DNA of 64,000 nucleotides. It comes from Pseudomonadota bacterium. GTDB lineage: Bacteria; Pseudomonadota; Gammaproteobacteria; Steroidobacterales; Steroidobacteraceae. Position 1 is the stretch's first letter. Each line of letters starts with the position of its first letter. The DNA lies in NCBI GenBank assembly GCA_025357635.1, contig JANXOV010000082.1, positions 1 to 64,000 on the forward strand. Direction: 5' to 3'. Positions 8,159 through 17,166 of this stretch are shown here, piece after piece. The notes under the pieces are model-generated. The model was not told the DNA's origin. It ran no database searches and was given only the letters and a program-made list of their open reading frames with translations. The position numbers and the translations under genes were made by a program.

Positions 8159-10588
8159 TCAGGCGCGCAAGCGCACGTTGTCGGGATCGAACAGCGGCTC
8201 GCGGCCCACGACGGCGCAGCGGCGCTCACCGAGGATTTCCACTTCCAGTTCCGTTCCCGCCTTCGCAAGATCCGTGCGCACATAAGCAAGCGCAATGCTC
8301 TTCCCGAGTCGATAGCCGTAGCCGCCCGAGGTGACGAGCCCCACGGTTTCGTCGCGATGAAAGACAATCGAGACAGCGGCCGCGTCCGCATCCGCTGCAT
8401 CCACGATCAAGGGAACGAAGCGCTCGCGCGGACCTGCCACGGCTTCACGCCGCAGCGCCTCTTGCCCGATGAAGCCGCCGGGCTTGTCGAGTTTGACGAA
8501 GCGATCCAGCGAGGCCATGAACGGCGTGTACTCGGTGGTCAAGTCCGCTTTCCAGGAGCGGTAGCATTTCTCCAGGCGCAGGCAATCCATGGCGTACAGC
8601 CCGTAGTCACCGATGCCGAGGCTCTCGCCGGCATCCATAAGCAAGTCGTAGACCGACAACAGGTGCTCCACCGGCAAATGCAGTTCCCAGCCCAGCTCGC
8701 CGACGTAGTTCACGCGCATGGCGATCGCCTGCGTGTAGCCGATCTCCATGCGCCGCATCGCAAGCCATGGAAATGCCGCATTTGACAAGTCTGTATGCGT
8801 CAGACGAGCGAGCAATTCACGGGATTTCGGACCCGCGACGATGAGCGTGCCGTAACGGTTGGAGACATTCGCAAGCTGCACATCGCCCGCGCCGGCCGGC
8901 AGATGCGCCTGCAGCCAGTGCTCGTCATGCCGCTCGCCGGCGGCGGCGCTGATCAGCCAATAGCGATCGGGTCCGAAACTGGTGAGCGTCATTTCGGTGA
9001 CGATGCCGCCGTTCGGAGCGCAAAAATAATTCAAGGCGGTGCGGCCCGGTTTGGGCAGCGAACCGGAGACCATGTGATCCAGCCACGCCGCAGCGCCGCG
9101 GCCGGTAAGTTCGAACTTGGTGAAGCCGGGCAAATCCAGCACGGCGACGCGCTCGTGCACGGCCTGGCATTCGCGCGCAACCGCTGCGTGCCAGGCGGGC
9201 CGGCGAAACGACAGTTCCGGTCCGCTCACCGATGTGTGCGGATCGGGGAAATACACCGCGCGCTCCCAACCGCCGCGCGCCCCGAACCTCGCGCCCTTGT
9301 CCTTCAGCCGTTGATACACGGGCGAGGTCTTTGCCGGCCGGCCCTCCGGCCGCTCTTCGGCCGGATACCCGATGCCGTATTCATGGCGATAGGTCTCCAA
9401 TGCCTTGGCCAGCGTGAATTTCTGGTTTGCGTATTCCAGATAGCGGCGCGAATCCAGCGGCCACATGTCCCATTCCGGCTGCCCGCGGGCAACCCATTCG
9501 GCGATGATCTTGCCTGCCCCTCCGGCCTGAGCGATGCCGAATGTGAAGGCGCAGCAATGGAAAAAATTCGGCAAGCCGGGCGCGGGTCCGATCAACGGAT
9601 TGCCATCCGGCGCATATGGTATCGGGCCATTGATCACGGTCTTGACGCCGATCGTGCCGAGTATGGGCACGCGCTCGCAGGCGTCCTGGATATACGCTTC
9701 CAGCCGGTCGGTCTCATCGGCGAACAATTGATTCGCGAATTCATCCGGAATCTGCTCCAGCCAATGCGCCTTGGGCTGTGACTCGTAGGGTCCGAGGATG
9801 AGTCCGTGGCGCTCCTGCCGCAGGTAATAGCTGATGTCCGGGTCGCGCAGCAGCGGCAAACGATCTGCCCCGCGCGCCACCAGTTCAGGGATGTCCTCGG
9901 TCACCATGTATTGATGCGCCAGGACCACCATCGGCAGATACGCCCCAACCATCGCCGCGACTTCGCCACCCCGATAACCGGCGGCATTGATGACGGACTC
10001 AGCGCGGATCTCGCCGTTGTTGGTGATGATGCGCCACTCGCCGCTGCGCTCGCGCTCAATGGCCGTGACGCGTGTATTGCGATGGATCTCAGCGCCGGCA
10101 TCGCGCGCGCCCTTGGCCAGCGCCTGCGTCAACTGCGCCGGATCGATATCGCCGTCGTAGGGGTCGTACAGTCCCGCCAGAATGTCATGCGTTTCGATGA
10201 ACGGATGGCGCGCGCGGATGTCCGCCGGACTCAGCATCTGAAACTCAATGCCCTGCGCGCGGGCCTGCGACAGCACATGCCGAAACTCATCGACCCGGTC
10301 CTGCGTGTGTGCCAGACGGATGCTGCCGGTGATGTGGTAGTTGATGTCGTAGCCGACGCGCTCGGCAAGTTCAGCATATAGCCGGGTGCTGTGCCGTTGC
10401 AGCTTGATGAGATTCCAGGAGGTGGAAAAATTCGGGCAATTCCCGGCCGCATGCCAGGTGGAACCGGCCGTGAGCTGATCGCGCTCCAGCAACACCGCAT
10501 CGGTGAGCCCGAGCTGAGTGAGGTGATACAAGGCGCTGCAGCCCACTGCACCACCGCCGATGACTACTACTTTCGCGTGCGTTTTCAT
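8159..10588 (-). CDS. FAD-dependent dehydrogenase with GcvT domain, dimethylglycine/sarcosine dehydrogenase-like (copy 1)
   Basis: Protein of 809 residues. Residues 1-380 form a D-amino-acid-oxidase-type FAD domain that opens with VVVIGGGAVGCSALYHL. The histidine in GSTWHAAGN occupies the position that carries covalently bound FAD in dimethylglycine and sarcosine dehydrogenases. The carboxy-terminal half is an aminomethyltransferase (GcvT) domain that binds tetrahydrofolate and traps the released C1 unit. Family members oxidatively demethylate N-methylglycines. The ATG at 10588 overlaps the stop of the upstream paralogue (ATGA), so the longer open frame is not used. It is likely the last gene of the mttB-led operon. 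The exact substrate is not readable; dimethylglycine, sarcosine or N-methylethanolamine are candidates. Confidence 0.87.
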   Translation of the reverse strand: MKTHAKVVVIGGGAVGCSALYHLTQLGLTDAVLLERDQLTAGSTWHAAGNCPNFSTSWNLIKLQRHSTRLYAELAERVGYDINYHITGSIRLAHTQDRVDEFRHVLSQARAQGIEFQMLSPADIRARHPFIETHDILAGLYDPYDGDIDPAQLTQALAKGARDAGAEIHRNTRVTAIERERSGEWRIITNNGEIRAESVINAAGYRGGEVAAMVGAYLPMVVLAHQYMVTEDIPELVARGADRLPLLRDPDISYYLRQERHGLILGPYESQPKAHWLEQIPDEFANQLFADETDRLEAYIQDACERVPILGTIGVKTVINGPIPYAPDGNPLIGPAPGLPNFFHCCAFTFGIAQAGGAGKIIAEWVARGQPEWDMWPLDSRRYLEYANQKFTLAKALETYRHEYGIGYPAEERPEGRPAKTSPVYQRLKDKGARFGARGGWERAVYFPDPHTSVSGPELSFRRPAWHAAVARECQAVHERVAVLDLPGFTKFELTGRGAAAWLDHMVSGSLPKPGRTALNYFCAPNGGIVTEMTLTSFGPDRYWLISAAAGERHDEHWLQAHLPAGAGDVQLANVSNRYGTLIVAGPKSRELLARLTHTDLSNAAFPWLAMRRMEIGYTQAIAMRVNYVGELGWELHLPVEHLLSVYDLLMDAGESLGIGDYGLYAMDCLRLEKCYRSWKADLTTEYTPFMASLDRFVKLDKPGGFIGQEALRREAVAGPRERFVPLIVDAADADAAAVSIVFHRDETVGLVTSGGYGYRLGKSIALAYVRTDLAKAGTELEVEILGERRCAVVGREPLFDPDNVRLRA

Positions 10589-13044
10589 TTCATGCGTTCG
10601 TTGTTCGGATCGTACCAGGGCTTGAGTTGGACATTGGCCGCGTAGCGTTCGCAGGCCACTTCGACCTGCCATTTCCCGCCGGCGAGCCACTCGGGCGTGA
10701 CGCCTTGCGGACAGCTCACATAGCCCATGCCGATGGAGCGATCAAGACGATGACCCCATGCGCCGGAGCGGATCGAGCCCACGATGGCCCCGTCACGAAT
10801 GAGGGGCTCCTCGTGATACAGCATGGGCGAGGTGGCGGATGAGTCCTCGAGCATCACCTGCACCAGGCGGCGCGTGGCGGGAGCGGAGGCTTTGCGCCTG
10901 GCCAATGCCTCACGTCCGAGAAAGCCGCCGGGCTTGTCCCAGGCCACGGTGAAGGCGAGTCCGGACTGGATGGGATCGTCTTCATCCGCGATATCGTGGC
11001 CCCAATGCCGGTAGCCCTTCTCCACGCGGCAGGCAGCCATCGCGTGATAGCCCGCGTGCTTCAGGCCAAGCGCCGCGCCCGCCGCCAGCAGGCGCTCGTA
11101 GACATCCAGGCAATGCTCGGTGGGCAGGTACAACTCCCAGCCGAGTTCGCCGACATAACTGATACGGCTGGCTCGCACTGTGGCATAGCCGATTTCGATC
11201 TCTCGCGACCAGCCGAAGGGATGCGCAGTGTTGGAAAGATCCGCGCCCGACAAGCCCTGCAGCAGCTCGCGGCTTCGCGGACCCATCACGCCCAGCATGG
11301 CGATGCCCGACCCCACGTCCGTCACCGTGCAGCGCGCATCGCGCGCCGCGATGTGGCGCCGCAGCCAGGCAAGATCGCGCGTCTGACACACAGCCGAGGT
11401 GACCACCCAGAACACCTCCTCGCTGATGCGCGTGATGGTGAGGTCAGCCTCGATACCGGCTCGCTCGTTGAGCCATTGCGTGTAGACAATGCGCCCCACC
11501 GGCACATCAACCGAGGCGGTGCACAAATAGTTCAGCAGTGAGCAGGCTTGCGGGCCCTGCACCAGAAACTTGGCGAAGCTGCATTGATCAAATAGCGCGA
11601 CGTGATCGCGTGCAGCCAGACACTCGGCGCGCGTGGCGTCGAACCAGTTTTGCCGGCCGAAGGAATATTCGTAGGCGGGACTCTCACCAGGCGCCGCGTA
11701 CCAGTTCGGCCGCTCCCAACCGGCGGTCTCGCCCATGCACGCGCCCGCCGCGACCAGCCGGTCATGCAGCGCGCTGCGGCGCGCGCCGCGCGCCGTGCGG
11801 TACTGATAGTAAGGCCAGTGCATCGCATACAGCAGGCCGAGCGTCTCAACAGTTCTGTCGTGCAGGTATTTGCGATTGGCCTGAAACGGCATCACGCGCC
11901 GCACGTCGACATCGGCAAGATCCATCGGCGGGTGCCGGTCCCGGATCCACTCCGCCATGACCTTGCCCACGCCGCCGCTGGCCGCGATGCCGACGGAGTT
12001 GAAACCCGTGGCCACGAACAAATCACGGACCTCGGGGGTTTCTCCCAGGTAGTAGCGGTCATCGGGCGTGAAGCTCTCGGGTCCATTGAAAAACAGCTGG
12101 ATGCCGGTCTGCGCCAGCGCCGGTACGCGCTGCACCGCAGCTTCCAGGATGGGCTCGAACTGCTCGTGATCCGCCGGCAGCGAGTCGAAACAAAATCCCT
12201 CCGGGATGCCCTGCATACCCCACGGTTTGGCGATGGGCTCAAAACATCCCAGCAGCAGCTTGCCCGCGTCTTCCTTGTAATAGGCGCACTCATCCTGCGC
12301 CCGCAGCACCGGCAGATTCTTGGGCAGATCAGGGATCGGCTCGGTGACGATGTAGAAGTGCTCGGCGGCGTGCAATGGCACGGCCGCACCGCAGTCGGCC
12401 GCAAGACGGTGCGACCACATGCCCGCGCACAACACCACCGTATCGGCGGCGATGAATCCGTCCTGCGTCTCCACGCCGGTAGCGCGGCCACCTTCGATGC
12501 GGATTTTTTTGACAGGCGTGTTCTCGAAAATCTTTGCGCCGCGCAGCTTGGCGCCCTTGGCGAGCGCCTGAGTCGTATCGATCGGATTTGTCTGGCCATC
12601 TTTGGCGATGAAGATCCCGCCCGCCAGGTCATCAGTCCTCACCAGCGGCCAGCGCTCCTGAATCTGTTCCGGCGAGAGCACGTCGATCTCCAGGCCGAAG
12701 CCTTTGCCCATGGAAGCGCCGCGCTTCAGTTCCTCGAAGCGCGCCACCGTCTTGGCCAGGCTGATGGAGCCGTTCTGTTTGAACCCCGTGGCTTGTCCGG
12801 TCTCGGACTCCAGCGAAAGAAACAGATTCGCGGTGTACTGGGCAAGTTCGGTGAGATTGCGCGTGGCCCGCAGCTGCCCGACCAGCCCGGCCGCATGCCA
12901 GGTGGTGCCGCAGGTAAGCTGGCGGCGCTCGAGCAGCACCACGTCCGTCATGCCCAGCTTCGCCAGATGGTAGGCGATCGAGCAACCGGCAACTCCGCCG
13001 CCCACGATGACGACGCTCGCGCGGCTGGGAATCCCTTGAGACAC
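10585..13044 (-). CDS. FAD-dependent dehydrogenase with GcvT domain, dimethylglycine/sarcosine dehydrogenase-like (copy 2)
   Basis: Second DAO plus GcvT protein, 819 residues from GTG 13044 or 832 from ATG 13083. The GTG start leaves a 7-base gap after mttB; the ATG start would overlap mttB by about 30 bases. The domain order matches the neighbouring copy: an FAD motif SVVIVGGGVAGCSIAYHL, the covalent-FAD histidine in GTTWHAAGL, and a tetrahydrofolate-binding GcvT half. The sequences differ widely outside the motifs, so this is not a recent duplication and the two copies probably act on successive methylation states of one substrate. Its stop overlaps the next gene by four bases. Confidence 0.87.
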   Translation of the reverse strand: MSQGIPSRASVVIVGGGVAGCSIAYHLAKLGMTDVVLLERRQLTCGTTWHAAGLVGQLRATRNLTELAQYTANLFLSLESETGQATGFKQNGSISLAKTVARFEELKRGASMGKGFGLEIDVLSPEQIQERWPLVRTDDLAGGIFIAKDGQTNPIDTTQALAKGAKLRGAKIFENTPVKKIRIEGGRATGVETQDGFIAADTVVLCAGMWSHRLAADCGAAVPLHAAEHFYIVTEPIPDLPKNLPVLRAQDECAYYKEDAGKLLLGCFEPIAKPWGMQGIPEGFCFDSLPADHEQFEPILEAAVQRVPALAQTGIQLFFNGPESFTPDDRYYLGETPEVRDLFVATGFNSVGIAASGGVGKVMAEWIRDRHPPMDLADVDVRRVMPFQANRKYLHDRTVETLGLLYAMHWPYYQYRTARGARRSALHDRLVAAGACMGETAGWERPNWYAAPGESPAYEYSFGRQNWFDATRAECLAARDHVALFDQCSFAKFLVQGPQACSLLNYLCTASVDVPVGRIVYTQWLNERAGIEADLTITRISEEVFWVVTSAVCQTRDLAWLRRHIAARDARCTVTDVGSGIAMLGVMGPRSRELLQGLSGADLSNTAHPFGWSREIEIGYATVRASRISYVGELGWELYLPTEHCLDVYERLLAAGAALGLKHAGYHAMAACRVEKGYRHWGHDIADEDDPIQSGLAFTVAWDKPGGFLGREALARRKASAPATRRLVQVMLEDSSATSPMLYHEEPLIRDGAIVGSIRSGAWGHRLDRSIGMGYVSCPQGVTPEWLAGGKWQVEVACERYAANVQLKPWYDPNNERMK

Positions 13045-13051
13045 GGTGTGT

Positions 13052-14620
13052 CTAGGCCTTGCGGCCGGGCAGCATGGAATCACGCGGCAGCTTCACCGGA
13101 AACTTGCTGCGTATCTCGGCATCCACCGCTCCTGCGATGTGCGAGGGGAAGTGCGAGGTGAGGATCTCCTCGACCTTGCGGTGGGCGCGCTGCGTGACAT
13201 CCAGACCGCCCTGCTCGAGCCATTCGTTCGGGCTCTTGCGGTCACCCACTGCCGGATACAAGTATTCCGTCTGCATCAACTGCAAGGTCTGATCGCTGCC
13301 TAGGAAATGACCCGGTCCGTTCAGGCACACGTCCTTGATGACATCGAACGACAGGCGCTCTTCACTGACCTCGATGCCTTTGATGGTTCGCTGCGCCGAG
13401 CCGATGATGTCATTGTCGATGATCAGACTCTCCAGCGAGAAACCCAGCAGACTTGCATGCATGCCGGCGGACTCGTAGATGAGATTCGCGCCGGAGTTTC
13501 CGACCAGCGCATGATTGAGCCCCTTCTCGGCGCCCGATTGCGCATCGGGAACCTTGGCATCCGTCATGCCGGAGGCCGTGCCGCCGGTCAGATCATAGAA
13601 CTGCGCCATTTGCGCAGAAGCCGAGGACAGCAACGCCTGCTCCGGACTGCCACCGGACATCGCGCCCGTACGCAGATCGGACACGAAACACCAGGTTCCG
13701 AAAATAGCAGGATGTCCGGGCTTGATCGCATTGACGTAGACCAGACCGGCGAGCACCTCGGCAACTTCCTGCGCGAGCGCCCCTGCCAGCGCCGCCGGCG
13801 CCGTGGCGCCGGCCTGCCCCGCCGACAGCAGCAACACCGGCATGCCGCCAGCGACCGCCAGTTCAAGGCAGCGGCAGGCATCGGTTGCGAACTTCATCGG
13901 GGGAACCACGAAGCAATTGGACTGGCTGACAAAGGGACGCTCGCGCCATTTATCTTCCCCGCCGGCAATGCTGTGCAGCATCTGAAACGAGGCGGCCAGG
14001 TGCTCGGGTTGAACCCAGCTGCTGCCCACATGCTTGGTGGTGCTCGACACCGCGGCATAGCAGGTGTTGAAGTCCATCTCGTAAGGATCAGGAATGTCGC
14101 GCGGCACCACCGCTCGCTGGAAGAAATGGATGTGGTCCATCAAGTCCACGATGCGGCCGATGTCGTACAGATCCTGAATGGTCGAACCGCGATATGCGTT
14201 GTGCACATCGACCATGTTCACGGCGGCGCCCGCCGTACCGAAATAGGTCCGGGTGCCCCAAGGCTCCAGATCGTGGCGGGGATCCTGGGCGAACAGTGGG
14301 AAACGGCGCGCCGCCTTGGCCAGCGTGTCTTCCACCAGGGACTGCGGAAACAGCAGCCGGCCCCGATCGTTCAGCGTGCACCCGGCGCGGGTCAGAAGCT
14401 CCACCCCCGTGTCGGGCGCGTCCGCAAACCCGACCTCGCTTAGCAAACGCAAGGCGGTGGCGTGAATGGCCGCAATGTCGGTTTCGCTGAGCGGCCGATA
14501 GCGGCCTCCGGACATGCCGGGGCGCACCGGCCGCAGATGATCCGGAAGCGGTGCGGCTCGCTGCGCGCGGCGCAGGTCCCGGCTGGAGGGTCGTCGCGCT
14601 ATGCAGCCTTTGTCATTCAC
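13052..14620 (-). CDS. MttB-family (trimethylamine methyltransferase) protein without pyrrolysine
   Basis: Corrinoid-dependent methyltransferase family protein of 522 residues. The family includes pyrrolysine-containing trimethylamine methyltransferase of methanogens and non-pyrrolysine relatives such as the glycine betaine methyltransferase MtgB. There is no in-frame amber codon here, so it belongs to the second kind. GTG at 14620 is chosen because AGGAGA lies 8 bases upstream; the longer frame beginning at 14719 lacks such a site. It is first in the minus-strand operon with two demethylating dehydrogenases. No corrinoid carrier protein or activating enzyme is encoded in the window. The substrate is probably a quaternary or tertiary amine. 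Confidence 0.85.
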   Translation of the reverse strand: MNDKGCIARRPSSRDLRRAQRAAPLPDHLRPVRPGMSGGRYRPLSETDIAAIHATALRLLSEVGFADAPDTGVELLTRAGCTLNDRGRLLFPQSLVEDTLAKAARRFPLFAQDPRHDLEPWGTRTYFGTAGAAVNMVDVHNAYRGSTIQDLYDIGRIVDLMDHIHFFQRAVVPRDIPDPYEMDFNTCYAAVSSTTKHVGSSWVQPEHLAASFQMLHSIAGGEDKWRERPFVSQSNCFVVPPMKFATDACRCLELAVAGGMPVLLLSAGQAGATAPAALAGALAQEVAEVLAGLVYVNAIKPGHPAIFGTWCFVSDLRTGAMSGGSPEQALLSSASAQMAQFYDLTGGTASGMTDAKVPDAQSGAEKGLNHALVGNSGANLIYESAGMHASLLGFSLESLIIDNDIIGSAQRTIKGIEVSEERLSFDVIKDVCLNGPGHFLGSDQTLQLMQTEYLYPAVGDRKSPNEWLEQGGLDVTQRAHRKVEEILTSHFPSHIAGAVDAEIRSKFPVKLPRDSMLPGRKA

Positions 14621-14712
14621 CGTGCTCTCCTGAGTCTGATATCGAACAACGAACAGATGGCCAGCACAGCACGTGAATTTGCACCGCTGATCGGAACACC
14701 ACGCTGAATTAT

Positions 14713-14740
14713 TTGCCATTCCACAGACATTGGCTAGTGT
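14713..14740 (+). promoter_or_regulatory. Possible promoter for the GNAT gene in the mttB-GNAT divergent region
   Basis: The 283 bases between the GTG of the MttB gene (14620) and the ATG of the acetyltransferase (14904) must hold both promoters. A sigma70-like pair reading rightwards is TTGCCA at 14713-14718 and TAGTGT at 14735-14740 with a 16-base spacer. The match is imperfect and the leader would be long, so this is a weak call. No clear repeat or riboswitch fold was recognised in the region. Confidence 0.25.
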
Positions 14741-14903
14741 GGACTGTCCGCCGGCGCTCGCGCGGTGGATTTGACCGATTGCGACCCGAAATGCGACTCG
14801 GAATTCTTCAATTACGACACGCGAATGCCGCGGACAGCACCCGAACCGCCCTCAGGATCGCCGCGTCAAGATTTCAGACTTGGCGCGTGATACATTTTTC
14901 AGG

Positions 14904-15503
14904 ATGGTCATCCCAGACGGCTACTCCGAGGTTCCCCCAGGCAAACTGGCATCCGTGGTTACTTGCCTGCACATGCTGGCGTGCGCGCCGATTCGCGCCG
15001 AGCGGGCGGACCCGCCCTGGCAACTGCGCCGGGTAACCTCCCCCGCCGCCGACTGGTATCGGGCGCTGTTTGCGCGTGTCGGCGAAGAGTGGATGTGGTT
15101 TTCACGCCTCACTCTGCCGGTCACGTCGCTCGAGGCGATCCTGCGAGATCCCGCCGTCGAGGTCTACGCGCTATCAGCTGGTGGTCGGGACGAGGGGCTG
15201 CTCGAACTTGACCTTCGTGAGGCCGGCCAGTGCGAGCTGGCGTTCTTCGGACTGACCCATGCAATGCTCGGCCAGGGTGCGGGGCGCTGGCTGATGAATC
15301 GAGCACTGGAATTGGCCTGGGCACACCCGATTAAACGCCTTTGGGTGCACACCTGCACGCTCGACCATCCGAATGGGCTTTCCTTCTACCTGCGTTCGGG
15401 ATTTAAGCCTTACGAGCGGCGCATCGAAGTCGCCGACGATCCACGCATCCTCGGGCTCGTGCCACGGACCGCCGGCCCGCACATCCCGATCATCGAAACA
15501 TAG
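14904..15503 (+). CDS. GNAT-family N-acetyltransferase
   Basis: Acetyltransferase of 199 residues. The acetyl-CoA pyrophosphate-binding motif is seen as GQGAGRWL in the central part, preceded by a beta strand ELAFFGLTH and followed by the common carboxy-terminal pattern SFYLRSGFKPYER. GNAT enzymes acetylate amines of small molecules or proteins. ATG at 14904 is preferred over TTG at 14880; an AGG precedes the ATG closely. It stands alone between the divergent MttB operon and a convergent SnoaL-like gene. The substrate is unknown. Confidence 0.8.
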   Translation: MVIPDGYSEVPPGKLASVVTCLHMLACAPIRAERADPPWQLRRVTSPAADWYRALFARVGEEWMWFSRLTLPVTSLEAILRDPAVEVYALSAGGRDEGLLELDLREAGQCELAFFGLTHAMLGQGAGRWLMNRALELAWAHPIKRLWVHTCTLDHPNGLSFYLRSGFKPYERRIEVADDPRILGLVPRTAGPHIPIIET

Positions 15504-15548
15504 CGCAGTCCCAGCCCGCCACGCGAAACCTGCGCGGGAAATTTCGGA

Positions 15549-15926
15549 TTACGGATACTTGTTCGCGACGACGCCGCGCACCGGCTGCGTGTCGTACACC
15601 AGCACGATGGATTCGATCCGGCCCGTCGAGCCATCGAAATTGAACACGTCGGCGCATTCGAACGACACATTCGATCCGTCCTTCAGCGTCCAATCGTACA
15701 GATAGTAGGCCACGGCGCGCAGGTGGCCTTCCGCGCTGACGAGAACGTCGTGAACCGTGAGCTTGGCGCCGCGCGATGAACCGGCGACCTTGGAGACGAA
15801 GTCGCGCACCGGCAGTTGCCCCAGGAAGGGCGATCGAACCCAACCGCCCGGAACGAACAATGAGGCGGCCTTCTCGACATCGCCCGCTTCGAGCGCGGAC
15901 AGGTATTTTCGTACGGCTTGCTGCAT
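15549..15926 (-). CDS. SnoaL-like / NTF2-fold protein
   Basis: Small cytoplasmic protein of 125 residues with the alpha+beta cone pattern of the SnoaL/NTF2 superfamily: an amino-terminal helix RKYLSALEAGDVEKAASLF, then strands ending in RIESIVLVYDT. Members bind or isomerise small hydrophobic ligands, and many act as unknown-function accessories. The ATG is preceded by a run of seven G bases within AAGGGGGGG, a strong ribosome binding site. It lies 79 bases downstream of lldD on the same strand but has no evident functional tie. Function is not assigned. Confidence 0.7.
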   Translation of the reverse strand: MQQAVRKYLSALEAGDVEKAASLFVPGGWVRSPFLGQLPVRDFVSKVAGSSRGAKLTVHDVLVSAEGHLRAVAYYLYDWTLKDGSNVSFECADVFNFDGSTGRIESIVLVYDTQPVRGVVANKYP

Positions 15927-16005
15927 GTGCCCCCCCTTAATTCTTGTACTGATTCAACCTTATACGCCGGCCGGCCCGATATTTGTACATCGTTGACCCG
16001 GACCG

Positions 16006-17151
16006 CTAACCCGAAATCAGACTATCTCGCCCGATATCGGCTATGCGCTTACACCCCGTCAACGCCATGGCAACCCGAATTTCGGACTCGATGATCTGCA
16101 GCACATGCGCAACCCCGGCCCCGCCCGCGCCGGCCAGCGCGTAAGCCCAGGCTCGACCGAGAAGCACGCCCCTGGCGCCGAGCGCGAGCATGCGCACCAC
16201 GTCCAGTCCGCTTCTGACGCCGCCATCGGCGAGTATGGTTAATCGATCGCCCACCGCATCGGCGATCGCAGGCAAGGCCCGCGCGGTCGAAGGGACCCCA
16301 TCGAGTTGACGGCCGCCGTGATTCGACACCACGAGGCCATCGGCGCCAAGCGCTGCGGCACTGCGCGCATCGTCGGCATCGAGAATGCCTTTGATGATGA
16401 GCGGCTTCGTCCATTGCGCGCGAATGAAATCCAGGTCCTGCCAGCTGATCGAGGGATCGAAGTTCTCCCCAACCCAGCGGAAAAAATCATTCAGACCGGC
16501 TTTGTTTCCCATCGCGGGCGCCACGTTGCCCAGACTGTGCGGGCGGCCCCGCAGCCCGACGTCGATCATCCATCGCGGCCGGCATAGCGCCTGACCGAAG
16601 CGGCGCGTAGCGCCCACCAAACCTGGAGCCCCCGCGAGACCCGAGCGGTAGTCGCGATATCTGACACCAGACACCGGCATGTCTACCGTGAACATCAGGG
16701 CGTCGCAGCCCGCCTCCAGCGCCCGGGCGAGCAGGTCCCGCATGAAGCCTCGGTCGCGGATCATGTACAGCTGAAACCAGATCGGCTTGTGAACCTGAGT
16801 CGCCACTTCGCCCAGTGCGCAGACCGACACGGTCGACAACGTGAACGGCACGCCGGCCGCCTGCGCCGCTCTGGCCGCCTGCACTTCACCGCGGCGCGCA
16901 TTCATGCCGGCGATGCCGATCGGCGCGAGCGCCACCGGCATCGAAACTTGGCGTCCGAACAGCGTGGCCGACAGATCCAGGTGCGCAACGTCGCGCAGCA
17001 CCCGTTGACGCAGCTCCACCTGCCGCAGGTCGCTCAGATTGCGGGCGAGAGTCAGTTCATCGTACGAGCCGCCGTCGATGTATTCGAATAAAAACCGCGG
17101 CAATCGACGACGCGCAAGCTCGCGATAATCGGATACGGAAACGGCTTTCAT
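16006..17151 (-). CDS. lldD: L-lactate dehydrogenase (FMN-dependent, quinone-linked)
   Basis: FMN-dependent alpha-hydroxy acid dehydrogenase of 381 residues, closely similar along its whole length to E. coli LldD. Shared blocks include [12 protein letters not shown] at the start, [30 protein letters not shown], the FMN/substrate block [10 protein letters not shown] with the catalytic histidine, and [20 protein letters not shown]. It oxidises L-lactate to pyruvate at the inner membrane and passes electrons to quinone. No lactate permease or LldR regulator is adjacent, unlike the enterobacterial lldPRD operon. The outer-membrane-like gene upstream ends 15 bases before its start and may be cotranscribed. 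Confidence 0.9.
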   Translation of the reverse strand: MKAVSVSDYRELARRRLPRFLFEYIDGGSYDELTLARNLSDLRQVELRQRVLRDVAHLDLSATLFGRQVSMPVALAPIGIAGMNARRGEVQAARAAQAAGVPFTLSTVSVCALGEVATQVHKPIWFQLYMIRDRGFMRDLLARALEAGCDALMFTVDMPVSGVRYRDYRSGLAGAPGLVGATRRFGQALCRPRWMIDVGLRGRPHSLGNVAPAMGNKAGLNDFFRWVGENFDPSISWQDLDFIRAQWTKPLIIKGILDADDARSAAALGADGLVVSNHGGRQLDGVPSTARALPAIADAVGDRLTILADGGVRSGLDVVRMLALGARGVLLGRAWAYALAGAGGAGVAHVLQIIESEIRVAMALTGCKRIADIGRDSLISG

Positions 17152-17166
17152 GCGCCTGGCATTCTC

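Noticed and set aside
11602-13161. 519-residue open frame on the plus strand opposite the second FAD/GcvT dehydrogenase
   Set aside because: It lies wholly antisense to a gene with clear family motifs, has no recognisable domains, and long antisense frames are expected in GC-rich coding DNA.
13052-14620. Pyrrolysine in the MttB homologue
   Set aside because: No in-frame TAG interrupts the gene and no pyl genes are in the window, so this belongs to the non-pyrrolysine branch.
15515-15545. Hairpin with CCCGC/GCGGG arms between GNAT and SnoaL-like genes as a terminator
   Set aside because: Only five base pairs with a long loop and no T-run; too weak to call.
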